Assembly (NCBI RefSeq): GCF_008629655.1
Contig: NZ_VWSG01000006.1
Coordinates: 124,001-188,000, forward strand
Origin: Paenimyroides baculatum
GTDB taxonomy: Bacteria; Bacteroidota; Bacteroidia; Flavobacteriales; Flavobacteriaceae
Reading direction: 5' to 3'
Length of the DNA stretch: 64,000 bases
A program made the translations under genes and the position numbers. This document shows, one piece after another, positions 16,090 to 24,279 of this stretch; within the stretch, counting starts at the first letter, position 1; every line of letters begins with the position of its first letter. The notes below the pieces were generated by a model, which was given only the letters and a program-made list of their open reading frames with translations, did no database searches and was not told where the DNA came from.

Positions 16090-17208
16090 TTACTTAACTA
16101 TAAATTTCTTTGTAGTTGCTTTCTTTCCACTTGTTAGTTTAAGAATATACGTTCCACTTTTTAAATGATTAATAGTGAAAACTTCATCGTTAAATTGTGG
16201 GTTTGATACTTTCTTGACTAATTTTCCTTCTAAATTATAAACCGTAATTAAATCAATTTTTTCTTTAGTAGAGATGAATATCGTGTTTTTTGGTGCCGGA
16301 TTTGGATACACATTAAACTCAACCAATTCGGCTTTGTTCGCGCTTAATAAGTGTGGATACCAAACAGCAGTTACATATTGCGGATTATCAATGTAAGGAT
16401 TTCTGTTTCCTTGCTCACTGTAGATATAATTATTCAAATCTGTTTCACGGGCATTTACCGGATCTTGCAAATGCCACTGATAAAGCACATCTAAAAAACC
16501 TGTAGTAAATACTTTATCGGTAGATCCATCGAACATCGCTTTGACCTGTGTTTGCGTTTGTGTGGTATCTGTATAAAAATCATCCATTAAATCTTCATAC
16601 CTTGTAGCAAAGTAAAAATAAGCACGTGCAATATCTCCTTTAAACTCATCGATAGGCTCAACAACAGTTCCCGAAAAACCAGCTACACCACTTGTACCGC
16701 GTTTTGTTCCGTTTTGCGATGTGTAATTTGCAGAAGCTACTGTTCCAAAAGGTAAATTTCCGCGTTCTCCATTAACTTTTCCATCACTTGGCCAAACGTG
16801 AAACGCATCTGTTTTCATTGGAGTATTTTCATCGAAATACGATTGCGGAATTAAATGTTCACGATTGTAGCAATCACCTTCGCTGCTGTAATTCCCACAT
16901 TGATCAGAAATCACAGTGTAAGTGTAAGGGTCAACAGCAACCGGTTTTTCAGAATAAATATCTAAAATGGTATTATCGTTTTCGTAATATTTGTCACGGA
17001 AACCATTATTGGTAGCATTAGAACTATATAAATTCCACAAACCAGGAGTATAGCTTAAAGCGTTGTGATTTGCTGAAATTATTGTTTTTAATTGCGATTT
17101 TAATGTGTAGCCCGTTGCAGTTGCACTGTTGTAATAATTCGCCGGTGCCTGCGCAAAAATTGTAAATGAACAACAAACAGTTACAATAAATGATGTGATT
17201 TTTTTCAT
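16090..17208 (-). CDS. Secreted endonuclease I family protein with T9SS sorting domain
   Basis: This 372-residue protein has a signal peptide (MKKITSFIVTVCCSFTIFAQ), an endonuclease I domain (about residues 30-270) and a C-terminal type A sorting domain (about 295-372: VYPNPAPKNTIFIST...LEGKLVKKV...LKSGTYILKLTSG...KKFIVK) that directs export by the type IX secretion system. The nuclease signature YNREHLIPQSYF with the catalytic histidine (about 119) is present, as are VWPSDGKVNGERGNLPFG and the Arg/Asn pattern of His-Me finger enzymes. It probably degrades extracellular DNA or RNA for nutrient or phosphate supply. It sits 6 bp downstream of the RsmB-like gene on the same strand. Confidence 0.92.
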   Translation of the reverse strand: MKKITSFIVTVCCSFTIFAQAPANYYNSATATGYTLKSQLKTIISANHNALSYTPGLWNLYSSNATNNGFRDKYYENDNTILDIYSEKPVAVDPYTYTVISDQCGNYSSEGDCYNREHLIPQSYFDENTPMKTDAFHVWPSDGKVNGERGNLPFGTVASANYTSQNGTKRGTSGVAGFSGTVVEPIDEFKGDIARAYFYFATRYEDLMDDFYTDTTQTQTQVKAMFDGSTDKVFTTGFLDVLYQWHLQDPVNARETDLNNYIYSEQGNRNPYIDNPQYVTAVWYPHLLSANKAELVEFNVYPNPAPKNTIFISTKEKIDLITVYNLEGKLVKKVSNPQFNDEVFTINHLKSGTYILKLTSGKKATTKKFIVK

Positions 17209-17214
17209 ATTTAA

Positions 17215-18429
17215 TTATTTTATGCGTTCCATTAAACACATGTAAAAACCATCGAACCCAGATTGTGATGCCAATACTTTCTCGTCTGTTACAAACTTAA
17301 AGTTTTTACCAAAATCGGTGTTTAAGAAATGGTTAATTTGTTTTTCGTTTTCGGATGGCAGAATAGAACACGTTGCATATACTAGTTTTCCGCCCACTTT
17401 AACCATTTTAGAATAATTTTCTAAAACTTCTTGCTGTGTTTTTTTTATGTTATCGATAAACTCTGGTTGCAGTTTCCACTTACTGTCAGGATTACGTTTT
17501 AGAACACCTAAGCCGGAACAAGGCGCGTCAATCAATACTCGGTCTGCCTTATCGTGTAATTTTTTTATTACTTTGGTTGAATCTATAATTCGGTATTCCA
17601 CATTAAAAACTCCGTTACGCTTGGCACGGATTTTTAACTGTCTCTGCTTACTTTCATATAAATCCATGGCAATAATCTGCCCTTTGTTTTCCATTTTAGC
17701 AGCAATGTGTAATGTTTTACCACCTGCTCCTGCACATGTATCAACAACGCGCATTCCCGGTTGAACATCTAATAAAGGAACAACTTTTTGCGAAGAAGCA
17801 TCTTGTACTTCAAAGAATCCTTCTTTAAAAAGAGGTGTCATAAAAACATTTGCACGCTCCTTCAAAATTAAAGCATCAGGATATTTATCGTGAAATTCGG
17901 TGTCAATATCCAAATCCATTAACTGTGCACGCAATTGCTGTTTCGTGGTTTTCAACGTATTGACTCTTAAAACAACATTAGCCTGTTGGTTTTGTGCAGC
18001 AAGTTCTTTTGTCCAAACTTCTTCGCCCAATTCTTTCACGCCCAATTCATCCATCCAATCAGGAATCGATTCACGGTATTTTCTAATTTTAGAAAGCTCG
18101 TCGAATTTTCCTTTAATTCTGCGAACCGGTGTGTTTTCAAAATATTTCCAATCGGGTAGGGTAATACCGCGCAAAACTGCCCAAACAGCAAAAGTTCTCC
18201 AAATATCATCACGAGTAAAAGGATCTTTTGTTTCGGCAATTTCAGTATATAATCTTTTCCAACGAACAATTTCGTATATGGTTTCGGCAACAAACTTGCG
18301 GTCTTTTGCACCCCAGCGAGGGTCTCTTTTTAAAGCTTTTGCAACTTCTTTATCGGCATATTCACCATCGTTAAATATACTTAAAAGAGAATCTATAACT
18401 GCAAAAACCAAATTTCTGTGTAAACGCAT
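17215..18429 (-). CDS. RsmB/NOP-family 16S rRNA m5C methyltransferase
   Basis: The 404-residue protein has the NusB-like N-terminal RNA-binding part and the SAM-dependent cytosine-5 methyltransferase core. The SAM-binding motif VVDTCAGAGGKTLHIA, motif IV DAPCSGLGVLKRNPDSKWKL with one essential cysteine, and motif VI YATCSILPSENEKQI with the second catalytic cysteine are all visible. RsmB modifies C967 of 16S rRNA; the exact site here is inferred from family. The protein starts with MRLHRNLVFAVIDSLLSIF. It is divergent from the HAD gene and followed closely by the nuclease gene. Confidence 0.92.
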   Translation of the reverse strand: MRLHRNLVFAVIDSLLSIFNDGEYADKEVAKALKRDPRWGAKDRKFVAETIYEIVRWKRLYTEIAETKDPFTRDDIWRTFAVWAVLRGITLPDWKYFENTPVRRIKGKFDELSKIRKYRESIPDWMDELGVKELGEEVWTKELAAQNQQANVVLRVNTLKTTKQQLRAQLMDLDIDTEFHDKYPDALILKERANVFMTPLFKEGFFEVQDASSQKVVPLLDVQPGMRVVDTCAGAGGKTLHIAAKMENKGQIIAMDLYESKQRQLKIRAKRNGVFNVEYRIIDSTKVIKKLHDKADRVLIDAPCSGLGVLKRNPDSKWKLQPEFIDNIKKTQQEVLENYSKMVKVGGKLVYATCSILPSENEKQINHFLNTDFGKNFKFVTDEKVLASQSGFDGFYMCLMERIK

Positions 18430-18504
18430 TTTTTATTTAAATAAGCCTACAAAGTTACGATTTATATGTTGGTTGTGAAATACTTTTTTTACGCTAGCTT
18501 TATG

Positions 18505-18512
18505 TACCTTTG
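18505..18512 (+). promoter_or_regulatory. -7 box of the HAD phosphatase gene
   Basis: TACCTTTG matches TAnnTTTG and lies 18 bp before the ATG at 18531. A good -33 TTG at the correct spacing is not obvious. Confidence 0.5.
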
Positions 18513-18530
18513 CATAAACGTTTGATAATT

Positions 18531-19187
18531 ATGGTTAAAACCGTTATTTTTGATATGGACGGGGTGATTGTTGATACAGAGCCTGTACATAAATACGCTT
18601 ATTTTAAGCATTTTGAAGAATTAGGGATTGATGTTTCTGAAGAATTGTATGCTACTTTTACAGGAAATTCGACAAGAAATGTGTTTCAAAAAATAAAAGA
18701 TCAGTTTGGATTGGATCATGAAGTAGAAGATTTAATACAGAGAAAACGTTCTCTTTTTAATGATGCTTTTGATACAAAACCCGATTTGGAACTGATTGCG
18801 GGAGTTGAAAATTTAATTAAAGATTTGCATGCCAGTAATGTAGAATTGATTTTGGCGTCATCGGCTTCTAAAAGTACTATTAGCCGCGTTTTTAATCGAT
18901 TTAATCTAAACGATTATTTTACGCATAAAGTTAGTGGTGAGGATTTCGTAAAATCAAAACCCGATCCTACTATTTTTATTCATGCGGCTTCGTTATCTAA
19001 AAATAAAGTGGAAGAATGTATTGTGATTGAAGACAGTACAAACGGAGTGAAAGCAGCCTGTGCTGCTGGAATTTATTGTTTGGGATACAACAGCGAAAAT
19101 TCTAAACTGCAAAATTTAGAAGGAGCCAGCGTTTTAGTTAACGACTTTTTTAAGGTTAACGCCGAATTTATAAAGAATTTGAAATAA
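18531..19187 (+). CDS. HAD-superfamily phosphatase / beta-phosphoglucomutase-like
   Basis: Starting at ATG 18531 gives 218 residues: MVKTVIFDMDGVIVDTEPVHK. A TTG at 18510 would also open the frame but it coincides with the -7 box, so it is rejected. The motifs of the beta-phosphoglucomutase subgroup are present: DMDGVIVDTE (motif I, nucleophile Asp), LASSASKS (motif II), KSKPDP with the lysine, and CIVIEDSTNGVKAA (motif IV). The cap is inserted after motif I. It may act as a phosphatase on sugar phosphates or similar metabolites; the substrate cannot be told from sequence. A strong terminator follows. Confidence 0.9.
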   Translation: MVKTVIFDMDGVIVDTEPVHKYAYFKHFEELGIDVSEELYATFTGNSTRNVFQKIKDQFGLDHEVEDLIQRKRSLFNDAFDTKPDLELIAGVENLIKDLHASNVELILASSASKSTISRVFNRFNLNDYFTHKVSGEDFVKSKPDPTIFIHAASLSKNKVEECIVIEDSTNGVKAACAAGIYCLGYNSENSKLQNLEGASVLVNDFFKVNAEFIKNLK

Positions 19188-19215
19188 AAAAAATCCCGAG
19201 TAATCGGGATTTTTT
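19188..19215. terminator. Bidirectional terminator
   Basis: AATCCCGA (19192-19199) pairs with TCGGGATT (19204-19211) across a 4-base loop, with an A run before and a T run after, between convergent genes. Confidence 0.85.
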
Positions 19216-19220
19216 ATTGA

Positions 19221-19703
19221 CTATTTCATTCTTTCGAATTTGTCTATGCTTTCAGATTTTATATAGCTACCTTCAGATTCTACTTCAAACATATTATATA
19301 AATGCAACTTGTTTTCGTTCGATACTAAAATAGTATAAGGATATGGATAATTTTTCAAAATCAATTGATTTCCATTTCGTTCGTAAGTAGTTGTGCCTTC
19401 ACTTTCTCTAGCTTCATTTGATCCTGATGTAGGAATGTAGGTATAATAGTCTACTGTATTGTCTGCTTTAAATTCATATGTTTTAATAATTCCATACATA
19501 GAACCCTCTTCCTCATCTAAATTATCAATTAAAACATCTCCATCCATCACAATTTTTGAATGTGTAGATGTTGCATTCCATTTTCCTAATAAATGATTTT
19601 TTTCTTGTTCTACTACTGGAGTTGAACTGTCATCTGATGAACAAGCTGTTAACGAAGTGAAACCCAGTACTGCCATAAACAGTAAAATACCGACTTTTTT
19701 CAT
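19221..19703 (-). CDS. Lipocalin-like lipoprotein
   Basis: The 160-residue protein begins with a lipoprotein signal ending LTAC, cysteine at residue 21, followed by SSDDSS. The mature part starts HLLGKWNATSTHSKI and continues with alternating strands (KTYEFKADNTVDYYTYI, TTTYERNGNQLILK, ILVSNENKLHLYN), the pattern of small lipocalin-like or DUF4923-type proteins in Flavobacteriaceae. It is presumably anchored in the outer membrane facing the periplasm or surface; ligand and role are unknown. A terminator upstream at 19764 separates it from ndk. Confidence 0.75.
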   Translation of the reverse strand: MKKVGILLFMAVLGFTSLTACSSDDSSTPVVEQEKNHLLGKWNATSTHSKIVMDGDVLIDNLDEEEGSMYGIIKTYEFKADNTVDYYTYIPTSGSNEARESEGTTTYERNGNQLILKNYPYPYTILVSNENKLHLYNMFEVESEGSYIKSESIDKFERMK

Positions 19704-19763
19704 AAGGTGTTTGTTTAAGTTTAAATTTAAGAATTACGAATATAGTTAAATTTAACAAAATAA

Positions 19764-19792
19764 AAAAATCCACCTTTATCGGGTGGATTTAA
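19764..19792 (-). terminator. Terminator of ndk
   Basis: A 9-bp stem (19766-19774 with 19782-19790) is followed on the minus strand by a long T run. It lies 19 bp beyond the ndk stop. Confidence 0.8.
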
Positions 19793-19810
19793 AATATCTG
19801 TATCAGTTGA

Positions 19811-20230
19811 TTAGAACTGCTCTCTTCCTGCAAAGTGGAAAGCTGCTTCAATTTCTGCATTTTCGTCAGAATCTGAACCGTGAACTGCATTTTCACCAAT
19901 TGATTTTGCATATTTTTTACGGATTGTTCCTTCTGCAGCATCAGCTGGGTTTGTAGCACCAATTAATGTACGGAAATCCTCAACAGCGTTATCTTTTTCC
20001 AAGATTGCTGCAACGATTGGTCCTCTTGACATGAACTCTACTAATTCACCATAAAACGGACGCTCTGCATGAACTTCGTAAAATTTCTTAGCATCAGCAA
20101 CTGTTAATTGCGTTAATTTCATTGCAACGATTCTGAAACCGCCTTCAGCAATCATATTTAATATTCCACCAATACTTCCAGCTTCTACAGCGTCTGGTTT
20201 AATCATTGTAAATGTTCTAGTACCTGCCAT
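19811..20230 (-). CDS. ndk: Nucleoside-diphosphate kinase
   Basis: Ndk equilibrates nucleoside triphosphates by transferring the gamma phosphate through a phosphohistidine. The 139-residue length is normal. The start [18 protein letters not shown], the GGFRIVAMK segment, [18 protein letters not shown] and the active-site histidine in [20 protein letters not shown] are all present. It is divergent from the truncated haemoglobin gene. A TATTTTTG box on its strand (complement 20253-20260) lies 22 bp before the start. It has its own terminator, so it is probably monocistronic. Confidence 0.98.
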   Translation of the reverse strand: MAGTRTFTMIKPDAVEAGSIGGILNMIAEGGFRIVAMKLTQLTVADAKKFYEVHAERPFYGELVEFMSRGPIVAAILEKDNAVEDFRTLIGATNPADAAEGTIRKKYAKSIGENAVHGSDSDENAEIEAAFHFAGREQF

Positions 20231-20252
20231 TTTTTTAAGTTTAATTTGTTTG

Positions 20253-20260
20253 CAAAAATA
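20253..20260 (-). promoter_or_regulatory. -7 box of ndk
   Basis: Read on the minus strand it is TATTTTTG, matching TAnnTTTG, 22 bp before the ndk start codon. Confidence 0.5.
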
Positions 20261-20329
20261 ACTATTTTATAAAAATATAAACCATTTTAATTTAAATACT
20301 TTGTAAATTTATAGAAACTTATTTGCGCA

Positions 20330-20722
20330 ATGAAACACGATGTTGAAAACAGGGAAGATTTAGAAAAACTGGTTCGAATTTTTTATGATAAGGTACGGAA
20401 AGATGAAGAAATTGGTCCGATTTTTAATTCGATCATTACCGATTGGGAACCTCATTTACAAAAGATTACCGATTTTTGGGAGCAGCACGTTTTCGGAGTT
20501 CAAAAATATAAAGGAAACCCGATTGAAGCACATAATAAGGTTGACGCCAAAACAAACCACAATGTAACGGCACACAATTTTGGAACCTGGTTGTTTTATT
20601 GGATGCAGACTTTAGACGAACTTTTTGACGGACCTAATAAGGAAGTTTTAAAGTTTAAAGCCCGTAAAATGCAAACTGTTTTTTTTGTAAATATGGTACA
20701 GGCACGATCAAAAACGGTTTAA
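20330..20722 (+). CDS. Group III truncated haemoglobin
   Basis: The 130-residue protein is a truncated (2-on-2) globin of group III, like Ctb of Campylobacter jejuni. It has the start pattern ENREDLEKLVRIFYDKVRKDEEIGPIF, then WEPHLQKITDFWEQHVFGVQKYKGNPIEAHNKV with the likely proximal haem histidine at 68, and TWLFYWMQTLDELFDG with the conserved tryptophan. Proteins of this group bind oxygen, CO or cyanide and are thought to help with reactive nitrogen or oxygen handling. Its end overlaps the convergent VOC-family gene by 4 bp. Confidence 0.92.
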   Translation: MKHDVENREDLEKLVRIFYDKVRKDEEIGPIFNSIITDWEPHLQKITDFWEQHVFGVQKYKGNPIEAHNKVDAKTNHNVTAHNFGTWLFYWMQTLDELFDGPNKEVLKFKARKMQTVFFVNMVQARSKTV

Positions 20723-21078
20723 GTTTTCGATCCGAATTGTAAAATATATCCGTTATTGTCTTTAATAGCAAATTCCATCATTCCCCATTCAAAAGTTTCT
20801 AAAGGATATACAATTTCAACAGATTTTTTTAAAATGTTCCAAAATTCTTCTGCGTTTTCGACTTCAAAATAGAACGATCCTGTAAAACCAATTTTATCAA
20901 ACTTTATATGAGCATTTGGTTTAGATAGCATAATCTCTATTTCGTTTTTATGCAAAGAAGCCCATTGCCATTCTTCATTAAAGTCAGTACATATAAAACC
21001 TAAAACTTCTGTATAAAATTTTATAGTTTCTGCTAGATTTTCTGTATAAAGTATCGGAGTTAATCTTTTGAAATACAT
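20719..21078 (-). CDS. VOC-superfamily (glyoxalase/bleomycin-resistance-like) protein
   Basis: The 119-residue protein shows one VOC domain: LTPILYTENLAETIKFYTEVLGF at the start, a central strand WQWASLHKNEIEIMLS, then GSFYFEVENAEEFWN and a C-terminal WGMMEFAIKDNNGYILQFG. Such proteins include glyoxalases, dioxygenases and antibiotic-binding proteins; the residues here do not fix the function. It is preceded by the DUF2971 gene on the same strand with only 5 bp between, so the two are likely co-transcribed. It overlaps the haemoglobin gene end by 4 bp. Confidence 0.85.
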   Translation of the reverse strand: MYFKRLTPILYTENLAETIKFYTEVLGFICTDFNEEWQWASLHKNEIEIMLSKPNAHIKFDKIGFTGSFYFEVENAEEFWNILKKSVEIVYPLETFEWGMMEFAIKDNNGYILQFGSKT

Positions 21079-21083
21079 ACTGA

Positions 21084-21779
21084 TTAAATTAAAATATCAC
21101 TTTCCAAATCAGATTTTTCAATCAAAAATTCAAAACCTAAACGTTCTACCACTTCAATCACCAGTTTTTTATACCAGTTTTCAGATTTTGGATGAATATA
21201 CAAGCGCTCAATCATTTCGTTTACATCAATCAACACCTTAACACCTTCGTTCACATGAAGATCCAAATGAGTGACATCGGTAATCACGCGGACTTCGTGT
21301 TCGTACTGAAAACTTTTTCGCTTGAAAAGAAACGGGAAAAAATCATCATCAAAAGGAATGTGTTCTTTTTTATAGTCGATATAATTTACCTCGCCAATAA
21401 ACTGATCTGCTCTCGGTTCAATCAATGCTTTCTTTAAACTGCCTATGGTGGACTGTATCGCCAAACCTTCGTTATTCTTTGTAAAAACCTGCCACATAGC
21501 ATAACTTTCGTATGAATTGGCGTGCCAGCTACTTATTACAATATTCTTGCGTTTTGACTTGTAGGCATCTAAATATTCCGGATTATCTGCCAGCAGTTTT
21601 TTAATTTCTTCGTACGTAGGTTCGCTAAAAGTTCCTTCAAACTGATCTTCAAACTTATCAGATCGAGCCATAAACATACGTTTAGACAGCAACAAATCCA
21701 GAAATTTAGAAAGATCTAAATACTTCCAAATTATGGTGTCGTTTTCAGGAATATGTAGTTTTTGGTTTTCTTTAAACAT
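21084..21779 (-). CDS. DUF2971 domain protein
   Basis: The 231-residue protein resembles the DUF2971 family: an early IIWKYLDLSKFLDLLLSKRMFMARSDKFEDQFEG, then ISSWHANSYESYAMWQVFTKNNEGLAIQS and a later FKRKSFQYEHEVRVI. The W-Y-S-rich core (WHANSYESYAMW) and the RSDKFEDQFEG motif are typical. The biochemical function is unknown, though the family is frequent in accessory and defence-associated regions. The gene precedes the VOC gene on the same strand by 5 bp. Confidence 0.8.
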   Translation of the reverse strand: MFKENQKLHIPENDTIIWKYLDLSKFLDLLLSKRMFMARSDKFEDQFEGTFSEPTYEEIKKLLADNPEYLDAYKSKRKNIVISSWHANSYESYAMWQVFTKNNEGLAIQSTIGSLKKALIEPRADQFIGEVNYIDYKKEHIPFDDDFFPFLFKRKSFQYEHEVRVITDVTHLDLHVNEGVKVLIDVNEMIERLYIHPKSENWYKKLVIEVVERLGFEFLIEKSDLESDILI

Positions 21780-21862
21780 TTAGAATTTCTTTCTTTTAAA
21801 GATAATAATTTACAGATGATTTGAAATGCTGAAATTGTTCTTTAAAAATAAAAAATCTGAAA

Positions 21863-22075
21863 CTAATCTCTATCAGGAATATACTCTAAAATATCACTTG
21901 GCTGGCAGTTTAGTTCTTTGCAAATGGCTTCTAAAGTAGAAAAACGAACGGCTTTAGCTTTTCCGGTTTTCAAAATAGATAAGTTGGCAGTTGTTATACC
22001 AATTTTGTCTGCCAGCTCTTGCGACTGCATTTTGCGTTTTGCCAGCATAACATCAAGGTTTACTATTATTGCCAT
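21863..22075 (-). CDS. YozG-like Cro/CI-type regulator
   Basis: The 70-residue protein is a single helix-turn-helix domain: VNLDVMLAKRKMQSQELADKIGITTANLSILKTGKAKAVRFSTLEAICKELNCQPSDILEYIPD. This is the small HTH_26/YozG group that is usually encoded next to a DUF2975 membrane protein, as in Bacillus subtilis yoaS-yozG. Here it is the last gene of a five-gene leftward run with three DUF2975 genes, and its first 23 bp overlap the end of the serine-hydrolase gene. It probably regulates this operon; the ligand or signal is unknown. Confidence 0.88.
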   Translation of the reverse strand: MAIIVNLDVMLAKRKMQSQELADKIGITTANLSILKTGKAKAVRFSTLEAICKELNCQPSDILEYIPDRD

Positions 22076-23162
22076 TTGTTATTTTTTTGAGTTGTGAAAT
22101 TAACTGCTGCTGCATTTCGTAAATTGCTTCCATATGTTTTTCATCGGCAGCGTTTGCAAAAATCGTGATTCCTAATTTATTTTCAGGGATTAAAATTGCG
22201 TGCGTGTAAAAGGTGCCGGTGGTTCCATCGTGAAAACTCAACTTTTGAGTTCCTTGAACGGCATTTCCCCAACCATAGCTGTAATTATCCACCTCAAAGT
22301 GCATTTTTTTAAAGTTTTCAGACTTTAATATACCTATTTCAGAATTATATCCTTTTAAATGGAGTTGCAACCACGAGGAATAATCAACAATATTCATAGA
22401 TAAATCACCAGCCGAAAGCATAAAATCTTCTAATTTGTACGAATGTGTTGATGGCAAAGCTGTCAGTTCGTTATTTTCAACCCAATGTCCCCAAGCGTGA
22501 TTCAAGCTTTTTTTGTTTGGAAATCCAAAACTGTAATCCCAATTCTGCTGTTTCATGAAATCTGCCAATAAATTTTCGTACGATTTTTTTGCAGATTTTT
22601 CAATCATCATAGCTGCCAGCACATAACCCGCGTTTGAATAGGTTCCTTTTTCTACGGTTGGTTGTGCTAAAACTTGTTGTGCAAATTCTACTCGTTTTGA
22701 TTCGGTTGTTTTAGCCGTTATTTTTAATGAAAGAAATTCTGTACCTGCTGTGAATGGCTGAACTTGTGCGTTGTGCGACAATAAATCTTTTAATGTTATG
22801 GAATGATATGCCGAGTTTTTATCATTTTTCAATTCAGGAAAGAGTGAAAAAAAAGGAGTTTCTAACGATAAATTTCCTTTTTCGATTTGTTGGAATGCTA
22901 GAAACGATGTAAACGCTTTGGTGTTTGATCCTATATGAAACAAAGTTTTATTGGTAACAGCTTCGCTGCTTTTGTTAGAAATTGTTCCTGCTGTTCCGTA
23001 AAATACGTTATCACCATTAATTACAGCAGCTGCCATTGCAGGAATATTATTTTCTTTTATCGATTTCTGTAGCAAACTATCGATAACTTTACTATGTTGT
23101 GTATTTTGTGCTAACATTAAAGTTGTTGTTAATGTAAAACAAAGTGTGATTATTTTTTTCAT
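22053..23162 (-). CDS. Serine hydrolase of the class C beta-lactamase / esterase family
   Basis: The 369-residue protein has a signal peptide (MKKIITLCFTLTTTLMLAQ). The SxxK motif GSNTKAF carries serine 79 and lysine 82, the YxN motif is in YSNAGYVLAAMM (about residue 173), and HDGTTGTF (about 309) corresponds to the KTG-like HxG. These define the AmpC/EstB family of periplasmic hydrolases, which includes beta-lactamases, D-alanyl-peptidases and esterases; which applies is not decided by the sequence. It lies between a DUF2975 gene (4 bp apart) and the YozG-like regulator, an unusual insertion into the known DUF2975-HTH pair. Confidence 0.9.
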   Translation of the reverse strand: MKKIITLCFTLTTTLMLAQNTQHSKVIDSLLQKSIKENNIPAMAAAVINGDNVFYGTAGTISNKSSEAVTNKTLFHIGSNTKAFTSFLAFQQIEKGNLSLETPFFSLFPELKNDKNSAYHSITLKDLLSHNAQVQPFTAGTEFLSLKITAKTTESKRVEFAQQVLAQPTVEKGTYSNAGYVLAAMMIEKSAKKSYENLLADFMKQQNWDYSFGFPNKKSLNHAWGHWVENNELTALPSTHSYKLEDFMLSAGDLSMNIVDYSSWLQLHLKGYNSEIGILKSENFKKMHFEVDNYSYGWGNAVQGTQKLSFHDGTTGTFYTHAILIPENKLGITIFANAADEKHMEAIYEMQQQLISQLKKITNGNNSKP

Positions 23163-23166
23163 GATA

Positions 23167-23715
23167 TTATATAGTTAGTTCGTTTTCTTGTTTTAATTCT
23201 ATGTTTTCTTCTTTTTGAATTTTAGCTATTTGAAATACCTTACTTAATACTAAAAAGAACAAACCGATGATTAATCCGTTTAGTGGAAAATTGAATAAAT
23301 TGGTTAAGGAATTTTCATTATAATCAATCCCGATATATCCTTTCAAATCATTAAAATAAAAAGGAAGAATCGATTTTGACATGACAGAAATTAAGTAACC
23401 AGCCAAATAAATAATTCCCATGACTTTAAAATTTCGTATTACCTGATTAGTAAACAACTGAAGTTTTATAAATGAATCAATATTTTTCTTGAATAAAAAA
23501 AGAGAATATACATACGAAGCATAGAAAATTAATATACTTGTAAGGAACAAATACATAGGAAGTTTATTTTTATCGGAAAAAACTATAGTCGTTTGAATTC
23601 CTAACTCATAACCTAAAAAGATACATATGAGTAGAACAAAAAATAAAATTCCTATTCCAAATAAACTATAAAATAATATATTGATGATAAGGCTTAAAAG
23701 ATGTAATGTTTTCAT
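23167..23715 (-). CDS. DUF2975 membrane protein, copy 3
   Basis: The 182-residue protein has four hydrophobic segments (about residues 10-35, 50-72, 92-112, 140-162) with the family ending LKQENELTI. DUF2975 proteins pair with YozG-like regulators and their role is unknown. The last roughly 50 bases are nearly identical to those of copy 2, which is stronger than the similarity in the rest of the proteins and suggests recent local duplication or gene conversion. It is third in the run, 3 bp after copy 2 and 4 bp before the serine hydrolase. Confidence 0.82.
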   Translation of the reverse strand: MKTLHLLSLIINILFYSLFGIGILFFVLLICIFLGYELGIQTTIVFSDKNKLPMYLFLTSILIFYASYVYSLFLFKKNIDSFIKLQLFTNQVIRNFKVMGIIYLAGYLISVMSKSILPFYFNDLKGYIGIDYNENSLTNLFNFPLNGLIIGLFFLVLSKVFQIAKIQKEENIELKQENELTI

Positions 23716-23718
23716 AAG

Positions 23719-24276
23719 TTAAATAGTTAATTCGTTTTCTTGTTTTAATTCGATGTTTTCTTCTTTTTGTTTTTTAGCTTCTTTAAAAACCTGGCTTAAC
23801 ACCAAAAAGAAAAAGCCTATGATTAGTCCGCCTAAAGGAGATTGTAATTGGTTAAAAGCGGCCTCTGAAATAGGTGAAGTTTTACCTATGATATCTTCTG
23901 GTCTTTTAATGATTACATATTTGGATAATGTAAATGTTAGGAGATAATTGATTATAAATATGATTCCTATCCAATTGAATCTTTTTGAATGTTTATTATT
24001 GTAGAAATCTCTTTTTTCGAAATTTCGAACACTTAAGTTAAAAAGAAATATCGCAACAAAATATAAGATATAAAGAATCCAAATCAAAATAAAGAAAGAT
24101 TTAATGATTATATCTTTTTCATCAATAAATTCATTGCCATTAATCAGTAATGTCCATTCTGAATAATCATCATATCTTAAAGAGCTTTTGGTTGCTAAAA
24201 AGAATATAATTCCGAATAAAAAGATTGCTACCGTTAAAAAATGTGATAGCCAGCCAAATATTTTTAATGTTTTCAT
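23719..24276 (-). CDS. DUF2975 membrane protein, copy 2
   Basis: A 185-residue four-span membrane protein (hydrophobic stretches about 10-30, 58-80, 100-122, 148-165) of the DUF2975 type, ending LKQENELTI like copy 3. The 3-bp gaps on both sides show tight co-transcription. The three copies differ a good deal in their middle parts (this one has a long loop DYSEWTLLINGNEFIDEKD), so they are paralogues rather than identical copies. No catalytic residue is evident. Confidence 0.82.
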   Translation of the reverse strand: MKTLKIFGWLSHFLTVAIFLFGIIFFLATKSSLRYDDYSEWTLLINGNEFIDEKDIIIKSFFILIWILYILYFVAIFLFNLSVRNFEKRDFYNNKHSKRFNWIGIIFIINYLLTFTLSKYVIIKRPEDIIGKTSPISEAAFNQLQSPLGGLIIGFFFLVLSQVFKEAKKQKEENIELKQENELTI

Positions 24277-24279
24277 AAG

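Noticed and set aside
22053-22075. Frameshift or fusion between the serine hydrolase and the YozG-like gene
   Set aside because: The 23-bp overlap is in different frames and both proteins have complete domains, so it is a normal overlap.
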